From Pseudomonadota bacterium (GTDB taxonomy: Bacteria > Bdellovibrionota > UBA1018 > CAIMNF01), in contig JAIXWV010000025.1 in NCBI GenBank assembly GCA_027491115.1, positions 1 through 43,701 of the forward strand: DNA of 43,701 nt, given 5' to 3'. This document shows, in pieces, positions 29,964 to 38,258 of this stretch. Positions within the stretch are counted from its first letter, which is position 1. Each line of letters starts with the position of its first letter. The translations under genes were made by a program, and so were the position numbers. The notes below the pieces were generated by a model. That model was not told the origin of the DNA. It did not search any database and worked only from the letters and a program-made list of their open reading frames with translations.

Positions 29964-31309
29964 AGATTCTGGTGGTCGATGATGATCAGGTGACCTTGAA
30001 CATGCTGAGGGAGTTTCTCGAGTCGCACAGATTCGAGGTTTCTCTTGCTTCTAGTCCGGCCGAGGCGATGGCGCACCAGGCACGATCGCCCGTTCCACTG
30101 GTCTTGAGTGACATCAAGATGGGCGAGGCCGACGGTTTGTCACTCTTGTCGGAGCTCAAAAAAACTTCTCCATCCGTGGTCATGATCTTGATGACCGGAT
30201 TCGGGAGCATGGAAGGGGCCATCGAGGCGATCCAAAAAGGGGCCTTCGACTACATCTCGAAGCCCTTCGATCTGAACCGTCTCCTGGTGCTCCTGAACAA
30301 GGCAGTGGCGCATATCCGGAATCTGGAATCCGATCCGGGAAAGACGATGCAAGCGGAGGGGGTTCTCGAGACCCCGCGCCTGCTGATCGGCAGTTCCCCC
30401 GGGATTGTCGAAGTCTACAAAACCACCGCTCGTGCGACTCTTTCCTCGAGCACCGTGCTCATTCACGGAGAAAGCGGTACGGGTAAGGAACTGGTCTCGC
30501 GTGCGATTCATCAAAACAGCGCACGGAAGAGCGGTCAATTCGTCGCCGTCAATTGTGGAGCTCTCACGGAATCCTTGCTCGAGAGTGAACTCTTCGGTCA
30601 TGTCAAAGGCGCCTTTACGGGAGCTCAGACCGATAAAATCGGTCTGTTCGAGGAAGCCGACCAAGGCACGCTTTTCTTGGACGAGGTCGGGGACATTTCC
30701 CCCGGACTTCAGGTGAAGTTGCTTCGCGTCCTTCAAGAGGGCGAGATCAAGCCGGTCGGATCCCAAAAATCGGTGAAAGTGGACGTCCGGATCGTGGCTG
30801 CTACCCACCGTGACCTTGAAGATATGGTCCGGTCCGGGAAGTTCCGTGAGGATTTGTACTATCGCTTGAAAGTGATCGAGATCGAAATTCCTCCACTCCG
30901 GGAACGGAAAGAAGACATTCCGGAACTGGCGAGGGTGTTTCTGAAGAAGTACGCCATGAAGCTCGGAAAGAACGTTCGGGACATCTCTCGCAGCGCGATG
31001 GATCGTTTGATGAGTCACTCCTGGCCCGGGAATGTCCGGGAGCTTGAGCACCAGATCGAGCGAGCGGTGGCGATGACCGGATCCGGAATTCTCTCTGAGG
31101 ACGATTTTGATTTCATGGAGACCGCTCAGCCCGTTCATGTCGAGATCGGGGACGCGAAGTCTCTTGAGTCCATGGAACGCGAACACATCCTCCGCGTTCT
31201 GAAGGAGACTGATTACAATAAGTCGAAAGCGAGCGAGATTCTCGGAATTGACCGCGCGACCTTGTACCGCAAGGCACAGAAATACGGGATTGCATTGAAA
31301 AGTGAGTGA
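29960..31309 (+). CDS. sigma-54-dependent NtrC-family response regulator
   Basis: 449 residues. Receiver domain with acceptor Asp51 (VLSDIKM) and Lys101; AAA+ domain with Walker A GESGTGKE (170-177), GAFTGA (217-222, contacts sigma-54), Walker B LFLDEVGD; C-terminal Fis-type helix-turn-helix (YNKSKASEILGIDRATLYRKAQKY). It activates sigma-54 promoters after phosphorylation by the upstream kinase. The start overlaps the kinase stop (ATGA) and has GGAGAGGA upstream. Its 3' end overlaps the Nudix gene by 8 nt, so the envelope genes downstream are in the same operon and might be feedback targets. Confidence 0.96.
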   Translation: MKILVVDDDQVTLNMLREFLESHRFEVSLASSPAEAMAHQARSPVPLVLSDIKMGEADGLSLLSELKKTSPSVVMILMTGFGSMEGAIEAIQKGAFDYISKPFDLNRLLVLLNKAVAHIRNLESDPGKTMQAEGVLETPRLLIGSSPGIVEVYKTTARATLSSSTVLIHGESGTGKELVSRAIHQNSARKSGQFVAVNCGALTESLLESELFGHVKGAFTGAQTDKIGLFEEADQGTLFLDEVGDISPGLQVKLLRVLQEGEIKPVGSQKSVKVDVRIVAATHRDLEDMVRSGKFREDLYYRLKVIEIEIPPLRERKEDIPELARVFLKKYAMKLGKNVRDISRSAMDRLMSHSWPGNVRELEHQIERAVAMTGSGILSEDDFDFMETAQPVHVEIGDAKSLESMEREHILRVLKETDYNKSKASEILGIDRATLYRKAQKYGIALKSE

Positions 31310-31886
31310 CTCGAGGGACCGTCTGCATTCCGATCTCAAGAGTATCCTGCAAGGGCTGGACCCCGCCCCGGGTGAGTTCCATGCGTCGGTGCTGGCACTT
31401 TTCAGAGGTCGAGACTTCGAAACTTCCGAGATTCTGCTGACTAAGCGGTCCCAAACCGTAGTGACCCATGTGGGCCAAGTGGCGTTTCCCGGAGGTCGGA
31501 TCGAAGAGGAGGATCTCTTCGATCCTGTGAAGACCGCTATCCGAGAGGCGCAAGAGGAGACCGGAATTCCGGGCACCTGCATTCAGCCCGCCGGATTCAT
31601 GCCGCAGGTTCCCACTGTCACGAGCGGGTTCTTTGTGATTCCTGTGCTGGCTGCGCTCGATCCGGGTGATCGAGAGATCGCCCTCATGCCCTGTCCGAAA
31701 GAGGTGGAGCGTGCGGGTTGGGTGAAGGTGAGTTCACTTCGGGAGAGTCGTCGTGAAGAGCCGTACGCATTCAAGGGAAGGGAGGTCCTGCTGCCCGTTT
31801 TTCATTGGGAAGGGGAGCGGGTCTGGGGTTTGACCGCTTTGATTTTTGACTCCATTTTGCGCCGTTATGATAGTCTAGGGGCATGA
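31302..31886 (+). CDS. Nudix hydrolase, CoA-pyrophosphatase NudL/YeaB-like
   Basis: 194 residues from GTG 31302. The Nudix box spans FPGGRIEEEDLFDPVKTAIREAQEETG, with REAQEET giving the REUXEE metal-binding core; the preceding HVGQVAFPGG and following PQVPTVTSGFFVIPVLA match the NudL/YeaB subfamily, which hydrolyses CoA and derivatives. Translationally coupled to the regulator gene upstream and, through ATGA, to the outer-membrane-like gene downstream. Its role in an otherwise envelope-related operon is unclear. Confidence 0.88.
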   Translation: MSDSRDRLHSDLKSILQGLDPAPGEFHASVLALFRGRDFETSEILLTKRSQTVVTHVGQVAFPGGRIEEEDLFDPVKTAIREAQEETGIPGTCIQPAGFMPQVPTVTSGFFVIPVLAALDPGDREIALMPCPKEVERAGWVKVSSLRESRREEPYAFKGREVLLPVFHWEGERVWGLTALIFDSILRRYDSLGA

Positions 31887-32395
31887 TTCTCAACCGGAAA
31901 TGCATCGTATGGATCACCCTTCTCTTGGCTCACTTCTCGGCTCAAGCCGCAGAACCCTGGAAGGGAAATACAGTGGCCCGACCTGTCGAGGCGGTGCTCA
32001 TGTCGGGTCTTTCGATTTACGGCAATGAAGCCGCTTTCGGTGTGTTGACCGGCGGAGCCTACTTGCTGAAGGACCGGCATTTCGTCGGAGAGATTGACAA
32101 CCGGGTTTGGGCCGAAGTCCTGCTCGGACCTGCCTTTTTTTCGACCACCAACAGCACCCTGACCGGATTCCAGTATTCCGCTCATGCCCGTTGGGATGTC
32201 AATTACAACGAAGTTTGGACGGCTTACGCCCTAGCAGGTCTCTCGGGCTATCAGCTTCCGGATCGCATGGGTGGGTCTTTCACCATCCATCCGCGGGTGG
32301 GTCTCGGGGTCAAGTACCAGACCAAGTCCGCTCTTTTGTTGAGGGGTGAGATCTCTGCCGAGTTCATCGGAGCAGGGGTGGCGCTCAACTTTTGA
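31883..32395 (+). CDS. small outer-membrane beta-barrel-like protein
   Basis: 170 residues. Signal peptide (about 1-23, ending AQA), then alternating hydrophobic/polar beta strands with many Gly, Tyr and Trp residues (FQYSAHARWDVNYNEVWTAYALAGLSGY) and a C-terminal Phe (GVALNF), as in small 8-stranded barrels. No specific family recognised. Start overlaps the Nudix stop (ATGA). It may be a sensor or anchor for the envelope enzymes encoded next. Confidence 0.7.
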   Translation: MILNRKCIVWITLLLAHFSAQAAEPWKGNTVARPVEAVLMSGLSIYGNEAAFGVLTGGAYLLKDRHFVGEIDNRVWAEVLLGPAFFSTTNSTLTGFQYSAHARWDVNYNEVWTAYALAGLSGYQLPDRMGGSFTIHPRVGLGVKYQTKSALLLRGEISAEFIGAGVALNF

Positions 32396-32397
32396 AC

Positions 32398-32988
32398 ATG
32401 CAGCTCGTCAATCTCATTCCTTTTCCCGGGTTGCACCAAGACCACTCTCGAAGCTACAAGGTGTTCGCCGGTGCGCAGATGCAGGCGGGGAGTCTGACAC
32501 TCGGGTGGAAGATCACCTCGGCGAGTGCGGCGGCACTCGATGAGATCGTGTTGCCGGAGCCCAAAGAACGAGGCATCCGAAGGGATGAACTTTGGAAAGA
32601 AACCTGTTTTGAGGCGTTTCTTCCACATGCTTCCTCGGACGCTTACCTTGAGTTCAACGGGGCTCCATCGGGAGATTGGAATTGCTACTCCTTCAGGGGA
32701 TACCGTGAAGGCATGAACCCCGTACCGGTCAACGGTGCCACGCCTCCGAAAATCCTCTCTTTGACCCGGTCGCCGAAAGAGATCGAGATCCGCTACGCTC
32801 TGCCGATGGCGGTGGTCAAGCAAGGGTTTTTCTCGCTTGGACTCGGGTCGATCGACCTGGATCCGATCGGACTCACTCTGGTGATGAGTTGCCGGAGCGC
32901 GACCACCTATTGGGCCCTTTCCCACGACGGGGTCAAACCTGATTTCCATCTGAGGTCCAGCCACCATTATGATTCATTTCGGAATTGA
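32398..32988 (+). CDS. DOMON-like domain protein
   Basis: 196 residues from ATG 32398 (TTG 32392 possible). The block RDELWKETCFEAFLPH...AYLEFNGAPSGDWNCYSFRGYREGM and the end YWALSHDGVKPDFHLRSSHHY match the single-domain 'DOMON-like (MurB-associated)' bacterial family, a beta sandwich thought to bind sugar or haem. It has no signal peptide. It lies between an outer-membrane-like gene and NamZ, overlapping the latter by 20 nt, so a carbohydrate ligand such as a muropeptide sugar is plausible but unproven. Confidence 0.8.
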   Translation: MQLVNLIPFPGLHQDHSRSYKVFAGAQMQAGSLTLGWKITSASAAALDEIVLPEPKERGIRRDELWKETCFEAFLPHASSDAYLEFNGAPSGDWNCYSFRGYREGMNPVPVNGATPPKILSLTRSPKEIEIRYALPMAVVKQGFFSLGLGSIDLDPIGLTLVMSCRSATTYWALSHDGVKPDFHLRSSHHYDSFRN

Positions 32989-34177
32989 CCGCCTACTCGA
33001 AGAGTCCGCAATCCGTAAACCCCTGGCCGGGAAGCGCCTCGGGCTGCTCGCCCATCCAGCATCGGTGACCCGGGATCTCCGGCACAGCATGGATGCGATC
33101 CGGGAGTGTGGCGATCTGACGCTCACCTGTGCTTTCGGTCCGCAACACGGGATGAGGGGGGAGAAACAGTACAACATGGTCGAGTCCGAGGACTACCTCG
33201 ATCCGGTCCACCGCATTCCGGTGTTCAGTCTCTACGGAACCACCCGCAAGCCGACTCCCGAGATGCTTTCCAACTGCGATGTGGTGCTCGTCGATTTGCA
33301 GGACCTCGGCTGCCGAATTTACACCTACCTGACCACCCTCGTTTACATGATGGAAGCTTGTGCCACCCTCGGGAAAAAGGTGGTCGTACTCGATCGTCCG
33401 AATCCTGCAGGGAGGATGATGGAGGGAAGCATCCTGAAACCCGGCAATGAGAGTTTTGTCGGTGTGAAGCCGGTGCTGATGCGGCACGGATTGACGCTCG
33501 GGGAGTTCGCCGAATTCGCCAAGCGCGAGTACAAAATCGATGTCGAACTCGAAGTGATCCGGATGACCGGCTACCGGATGGATCAAGGGCCGGGCTTCGG
33601 CTGGCCTCTCGAAGAGCGGGCGTGGGTGAATCCGAGTCCCAATGCTCCGACGCTTTCGATGGCGCGTTGTTATGCCGGAACCGTGATGCTGGAAGGCACC
33701 CATCTTTCGGAGGGGCGTGGAACCACCCGGCCGCTCGAAGGATTCGGAGCGCCTGATCTGGATGGCCTTCAAATCCTGAGGGGAATGGAGGCTCTGGCTC
33801 CCGAGTGGCTCAACGGCTGCAGATTGCGGCCTTTTTATTTCGAGCCCACTTTCTACAAGCATCAGGGCAAACTGTGCAGTGGTGTTCAGATCCACACCGA
33901 TGTCTCGGCTTATGAACCCATGAATTTCCGCCCGTACCGGATCATGGCCCTCGCTTTCAAGGTCATCCGGAACCTGCATCCGGAATACCCGATTTGGCGC
34001 GACTTTCCGTACGAGTATGTCTTCGATCGTCTGGCGATCGATGTGATCACCGGTTGTGAGACGCTCCGACTCTGGGTGGACGACCCTTCCGCACGCCCGG
34101 CTGATCTCGAAGCGTTTTTGTCCCGCGATGAGTCGATCTGGAAAGAAAAGGTGCGCGATGCGACGTTTTATCCGTGA
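32969..34177 (+). CDS. namZ: exo-beta-N-acetylmuramidase NamZ-like (DUF1343, GH171)
   Basis: 402 residues. DUF1343 hallmarks: GKRLGLLAHPASVTRD, AFGPQHGMRGE, VDLQDLGCRIYTYLTTLVYMM, VLDRPNPAGRMMEGSIL, NAPTLSMARCYAGTVMLEGTHLSEGRGTTRPLEGFGAP, and HTDVSAYEPMNFRPYR. NamZ of Bacillus removes MurNAc from the non-reducing ends of peptidoglycan fragments. This copy has no evident signal peptide, so it is probably cytosolic and acts in recycling. It overlaps both the DOMON-like gene and the PBP4 gene by 20 nt. Confidence 0.92.
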   Translation: MIHFGIDRLLEESAIRKPLAGKRLGLLAHPASVTRDLRHSMDAIRECGDLTLTCAFGPQHGMRGEKQYNMVESEDYLDPVHRIPVFSLYGTTRKPTPEMLSNCDVVLVDLQDLGCRIYTYLTTLVYMMEACATLGKKVVVLDRPNPAGRMMEGSILKPGNESFVGVKPVLMRHGLTLGEFAEFAKREYKIDVELEVIRMTGYRMDQGPGFGWPLEERAWVNPSPNAPTLSMARCYAGTVMLEGTHLSEGRGTTRPLEGFGAPDLDGLQILRGMEALAPEWLNGCRLRPFYFEPTFYKHQGKLCSGVQIHTDVSAYEPMNFRPYRIMALAFKVIRNLHPEYPIWRDFPYEYVFDRLAIDVITGCETLRLWVDDPSARPADLEAFLSRDESIWKEKVRDATFYP

Positions 34178-35546
34178 ATGTTGCTTTCTGATCTCTGTTG
34201 CGATCGGCTTGATGCCGGCCCAGCCGTCATGGGCCAAGGGCAAGGATCCCGGTCTCGAGAAGGCTCTCCGGGCTCTCGAAAAAAAGGGAGCCCGGGTCTC
34301 TGCCCAGATCGTGAATCTCACGAACACCCGGACCCTGCTGTCAGTGGATGCGGATGAACCCTTGAATCCGGCCTCCAGCGTGAAACTCTTCACGGCCTAT
34401 TCTGCGATCGAACGGCTCGGAATCAACTACAGCTTCAAGACCGCATTCCATGTCGGTGCGGACGGTGGAGTGTGCGTGAAGGGCGGGGGGGATCCCTCGT
34501 TTGTGATGGAGGATCTGTTTCTGGTGGTCCGTGCCCTGAAACGGAAGGGACTGGATCAGTATTCGGGCGCCATCCGTTTGGATGCGACCGTCTTTGATGA
34601 CGAACACTATCCTGAAGACCGGTCCGATCAGGATTCCGAGCGCGCCTACAATGCTCCGATCTCGGGACTGAATTTCAACTACAACACCATTTCCGTGTTT
34701 GTGAATCCCGGAAAGAAGGACGGCGCTGCGATCACCGGACTCGATTTTCCATTCGACTTCGTCAAGATTGAGGGAACCGTCAAGACCGGTGGAAAAACTG
34801 ATGTGACCTGGGACAAGCGCGGCAAAGGTGATCTTGAGATCGTCCATCTCGGGGGTCGGATCGCAGACGACGCGGAAGAATGGCGGAAACCTTTCCGGAT
34901 CCGGAAGCCCGTGCAAGCGTTCGGAGAGGCGTTGGCCACCATGCTCGAACAAGGTGGAATCCCTCCCAAAGGAAAAGTGCGGGTCACCGAAGGGTCCTGC
35001 ACCGGTGAGGCGTATTATGTTCATCAGAGTCGTCCCTTGCCGTTCATTGTCAGTCTCATGGACAAGTACTCCAACAATTTCATCGCCGATGCCTTGGTGA
35101 AGGCGATTGACCATGAGGTGGCGAAACATCCCGGGACCGCCAGCGGGGGACTCCGCTACATCCGCACCGAATTGATGAAAATCGGAATCCCGGCCGAGTC
35201 GAAGGGGCGCAAAGTGGTCTCAGGGTCCGGGCTGACGGACGGGAACCGGGTGTCGGCTTCCGACTTCACCGCTCTCCTGAAGCACATTCACCGCGAGAAG
35301 GCGTTTTTGCCCGAGATCTTCGCTTCCTTACCAATAGCTGGCGTGGACGGCACGCTCAAGCGCAAGTATCACGGAAGCGATGTGATGGAACGCTTGAGGG
35401 GAAAGACCGGGACCTTGAGCAATGTCCAATCCTTGGTCGGAGTGTATCCCAATTCCGAGGGCGAGTGGCTCTCAGTGTCCATCATCATCAACGGTGGGCA
35501 CGGGATTCCTGAGGGGGAGCTCGCCCGCTTTCTCGCCGCTCACTGA
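34158..35546 (+). CDS. dacB: D-alanyl-D-alanine carboxypeptidase/endopeptidase PBP4-like
   Basis: 462 residues with a signal peptide (MRRFIRECCFLISVAIGLMP..., cleavage near SWA). Class-C low-molecular-weight PBP: SxxK at Ser73-Lys76 (PASSVKLF), SxN (DKYSNNF, about 304), and KTG (RGKTGTLSN, about 415), with the large insert between motifs 1 and 2 typical of the family. It trims or cuts peptide cross-links in periplasmic peptidoglycan. ATG 34158 is preceded by AAAAGG. The 3' end overlaps the convergent rmuC by 75 bp. Confidence 0.95.
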   Translation: MRRFIRECCFLISVAIGLMPAQPSWAKGKDPGLEKALRALEKKGARVSAQIVNLTNTRTLLSVDADEPLNPASSVKLFTAYSAIERLGINYSFKTAFHVGADGGVCVKGGGDPSFVMEDLFLVVRALKRKGLDQYSGAIRLDATVFDDEHYPEDRSDQDSERAYNAPISGLNFNYNTISVFVNPGKKDGAAITGLDFPFDFVKIEGTVKTGGKTDVTWDKRGKGDLEIVHLGGRIADDAEEWRKPFRIRKPVQAFGEALATMLEQGGIPPKGKVRVTEGSCTGEAYYVHQSRPLPFIVSLMDKYSNNFIADALVKAIDHEVAKHPGTASGGLRYIRTELMKIGIPAESKGRKVVSGSGLTDGNRVSASDFTALLKHIHREKAFLPEIFASLPIAGVDGTLKRKYHGSDVMERLRGKTGTLSNVQSLVGVYPNSEGEWLSVSIIINGGHGIPEGELARFLAAH

Positions 35547-36554
35547 GCGCACCGATTGGTCGATGGGGGTGAGTTCATGGCCCCGACCGAGATCAGCTCC
35601 GAGCTCTTTTGCCCGATCCAGACTCCGGACTACTCCCTGGGTCCCGTTCCACGATTTGTCGACAGTTTCGTTCCAGGCTTTCACGGCCTGGTCCAGTCCA
35701 GACTGCACCCTGTGTAAACGTTTCATCAAAGTTTCCATCCGGTCCCCGAGTTGACCGACCACTTTGAACAACTCTTGGGCGCGCTCGGATACGCGTTGTT
35801 CACGCCAGGACTGACCGATGAGCAGGATGAGGGGCAGAAGCGTGGCAGGGGACGCGATGAAGATCTTCCGTTCCATGGCCCAAGAGAACAGTGTGGCGTC
35901 CGAGTCGAATGCGGCACGGATCGCTGCCTCCGACGGGATGAACAGGATCACGTAGGGTAAGGATTCACTCAGGTGCTTCTGGTACTCACGACCCGAGAGC
36001 TCCTGGATCCGGGTTTTGAGTTTTTTGACGAAATCGCCGTGGAACTTGGCCCGTGCGGTCTCGTCCGTCGCGGTTTCAGATTCGATGTAGCTTTCAAACA
36101 GGCTCGCTTTCGAGTCGATCACCAGGTGTTGCCCGGTCCGAGGCAGGCGGACCACAAAATCAGGACGGAGAGTCTGTCCCTCTTCGCCGCTGAGTTCTTT
36201 CTGTTCCTCGAAATCGATCCCGTCGACGAGATCACCCTGACGGAGGATGTTCCGAAGAACCAGTTCTCCCCAACGTCCTCGGACACTCTGGGATGTGGTG
36301 AGAGCCGACTTGAGTCTTCCGGTTTCCTCGATCAGTTTCAATTCTTGCTCGGCGATCGACTCGATTTGTTTCTCGATTCTGCCGTATTGGTTCATCCGTT
36401 CCCGCTCGAAGTCCCGGATCTGTTCGCGGGTGTGTCGGAGATCATTCTTCAGTTCTTCCAGTTCTACGGATTTGTGGGGACGCCAACCGCGAATCAATAC
36501 CCCCAGGAGGATTCCAGTGATCAGACCGACGAAGAGTGCGATTGCGATTTCCAT
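35472..36554 (-). CDS. rmuC: DNA recombination protein RmuC
   Basis: 360 residues. N-terminal TM (IALFVGLITGILLGVLI), coiled coil (about 30-80), then the RmuC nuclease-like domain: RGRWGELVLRNILRQGDLVDGIDFEEQ, RPDFVVRLP, LVIDSKASLFESYIES, PYVILFIPSEAAI, and FIASPATLLPLI. It limits inversions and recombination at inverted repeats in E. coli. GAAAGGAT precedes the ATG. Last gene of a minus-strand run (antiporter, C45 protein, rmuC). Confidence 0.93.
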   Translation of the reverse strand: MEIAIALFVGLITGILLGVLIRGWRPHKSVELEELKNDLRHTREQIRDFERERMNQYGRIEKQIESIAEQELKLIEETGRLKSALTTSQSVRGRWGELVLRNILRQGDLVDGIDFEEQKELSGEEGQTLRPDFVVRLPRTGQHLVIDSKASLFESYIESETATDETARAKFHGDFVKKLKTRIQELSGREYQKHLSESLPYVILFIPSEAAIRAAFDSDATLFSWAMERKIFIASPATLLPLILLIGQSWREQRVSERAQELFKVVGQLGDRMETLMKRLHRVQSGLDQAVKAWNETVDKSWNGTQGVVRSLDRAKELGADLGRGHELTPIDQSVRSVSGEKAGELPLRNPVPTVDDDGH

Positions 36555-36569
36555 GTGGATCCTTTCGGG

Positions 36570-38258
36570 TCAGGGGTAGTTTAGGGGTTCTACAAATTGC
36601 AAGTCAGGTTCGATCCTGAGAGCGAGGGAGCGGGTAAACGGACGGTTGAGTCTTCTTTTTGCTTTTTTGAGCAAAGACGGCACCACATCGGCCCGTCCGG
36701 TGATGCTCTGGTAAGCACGGATGGCTTCTTCACGGTTTCCGAGAATGTCGAGAGCCGCACCTTTGAAATAATGGCAGAGATCACGGTGGTGGGATCCAAG
36801 TCCACTGATCGACAAGCACTGATCGAAATGTTGCTGTGCCTCTCGGGTTTGACCTGCAATGAGTTCAAAGTATCCGAGTTGCATCAGCACATGAGGATCC
36901 CGCGGCCAAGATTCCACCGCTTGGATCAGGAAAGCATGTGCAACATCAGGTTGGTCTCCTCGCACTTGCCACGACACATATGCTTGGTGAAAGTGATGGA
37001 GGGCTTTCATGAAGGCCTCGGGATGCGGTCTACCCAAATCGAGAACCTTGGGCCCACCGCTCGTGCTGAGGTTTTCCGGATCCCTCGGAAGGACCAGGTA
37101 AGGGCCATGTGTGACTGGAGTCTCCTCACGGATCGAAAGATAGATTGAATCGGTCGCGGGATCGAACCCGACTGTCTGGATGGTGGTAATCACACTGGAT
37201 GTGTTTCCGAAGACCCTGAACTCTCCATGACCGGATTCCCGATGGTTCGAAAGCTCGAGAAGTGCTCGCTTCCAGTCAAAATCGGTCGAACAGTGTTCAG
37301 CCAAGGTCTCCAGAGCTGATTTTCGTGCGGTACAGTCGTGTTGGAAGTCGGCGCAGAACTCGAGTTCATCCCGTCTGAATTCTGGGTTCTGAAAGTGATT
37401 GGAGTGGGCGATTCCGGTGGTGCGATCGGCTTCGCGAACATGGATCTTGCCGCCGACCATTTCGACCGTGACATGACGGTTTTCATTGAAAGAGCTCAGG
37501 TTGAGCGCCCAGGATCCCATGGTCTTGAAGAGTTTACAGAGTTGGATCGCCTCATCGAGTGTACGAGCGGTTTCAAGGATGTCTTCGCCCAGGAAAAAAA
37601 TCGGAACTCCCTTGAAGGATACGCGCTTCGAGAAGTGAGCATGAAGGGAGAGTGCGATTCCTGCCTCATTCCAGCCAGTGAGTCCTGATGACGGGATCCC
37701 CAGGCTAGTGATGGCCACATGCTTGAGAAATCCGGGTTCGGTCGGTTCGTGGTAACAGACAGTCGGGTAGCGCTCCCAGTAAGAGGCTGCTGGGTAATCG
37801 AGATTGCGGATGAACTTGGCTCCTTCTGAAGTGAACACCCGGACGGTGGAACATCCGGGGAGTCCCTGGAGAAAGTGGTTCCGGGTTCGAGGTGATGCGG
37901 TCGCAGCCAAGACCATCAGCATATCCGGCTGGAACAGTGCGAGCCAGAGACGCTTCTTTGAAATTCCAGAATGCCTGACAAAAGGCTCTAGCCGTTTACG
38001 ATACTGTGACGGCAAACGAAGGAACCGTTCCCAGACAAGGGCTTCGTACAATCCGCGCATCAAGCGGCCTCCCCCCGGAATCCGGGTGCTCGCCCGGTCG
38101 ATCAGGATCTGGTTCTTTTGCGCCAAGGGTGTGAGAGCGAGGTTTTCCCTTTCTTTCGGGTCGAGTGCTGCAACAGCCTCGGCATGTTGCCTCGCACGAG
38201 CTTCGCGAGTGCCCTTCAGCCTTAATATTCTGACGTTTCGTGGAATCAATGGATCCAA
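36570..38258 (-). CDS. C45-type Ntn-hydrolase/acyltransferase fused to a TPR region
   Basis: 562 residues. Residues about 1-135 would be a propeptide; GCSTVRVFTSEGAKFIRNLDYP starts with Cys136, the expected autocatalytic nucleophile of the penicillin acyltransferase/choloylglycine hydrolase superfamily, followed by the typical NxD strand. SGLTGWNEAGIALSLHAH and AHSNHFQNPEF further support the fold. After about residue 420, HFHQAYVSWQVRGDQPDVAHAF and YFELIAGQTREAQQHFDQCLSI look like TPR units. It has no signal peptide. The substrate (an amide such as an acylated amino acid or signal molecule) is unknown. It starts inside the last 13 bp of the antiporter gene. Confidence 0.72.
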   Translation of the reverse strand: MDPLIPRNVRILRLKGTREARARQHAEAVAALDPKERENLALTPLAQKNQILIDRASTRIPGGGRLMRGLYEALVWERFLRLPSQYRKRLEPFVRHSGISKKRLWLALFQPDMLMVLAATASPRTRNHFLQGLPGCSTVRVFTSEGAKFIRNLDYPAASYWERYPTVCYHEPTEPGFLKHVAITSLGIPSSGLTGWNEAGIALSLHAHFSKRVSFKGVPIFFLGEDILETARTLDEAIQLCKLFKTMGSWALNLSSFNENRHVTVEMVGGKIHVREADRTTGIAHSNHFQNPEFRRDELEFCADFQHDCTARKSALETLAEHCSTDFDWKRALLELSNHRESGHGEFRVFGNTSSVITTIQTVGFDPATDSIYLSIREETPVTHGPYLVLPRDPENLSTSGGPKVLDLGRPHPEAFMKALHHFHQAYVSWQVRGDQPDVAHAFLIQAVESWPRDPHVLMQLGYFELIAGQTREAQQHFDQCLSISGLGSHHRDLCHYFKGAALDILGNREEAIRAYQSITGRADVVPSLLKKAKRRLNRPFTRSLALRIEPDLQFVEPLNYP

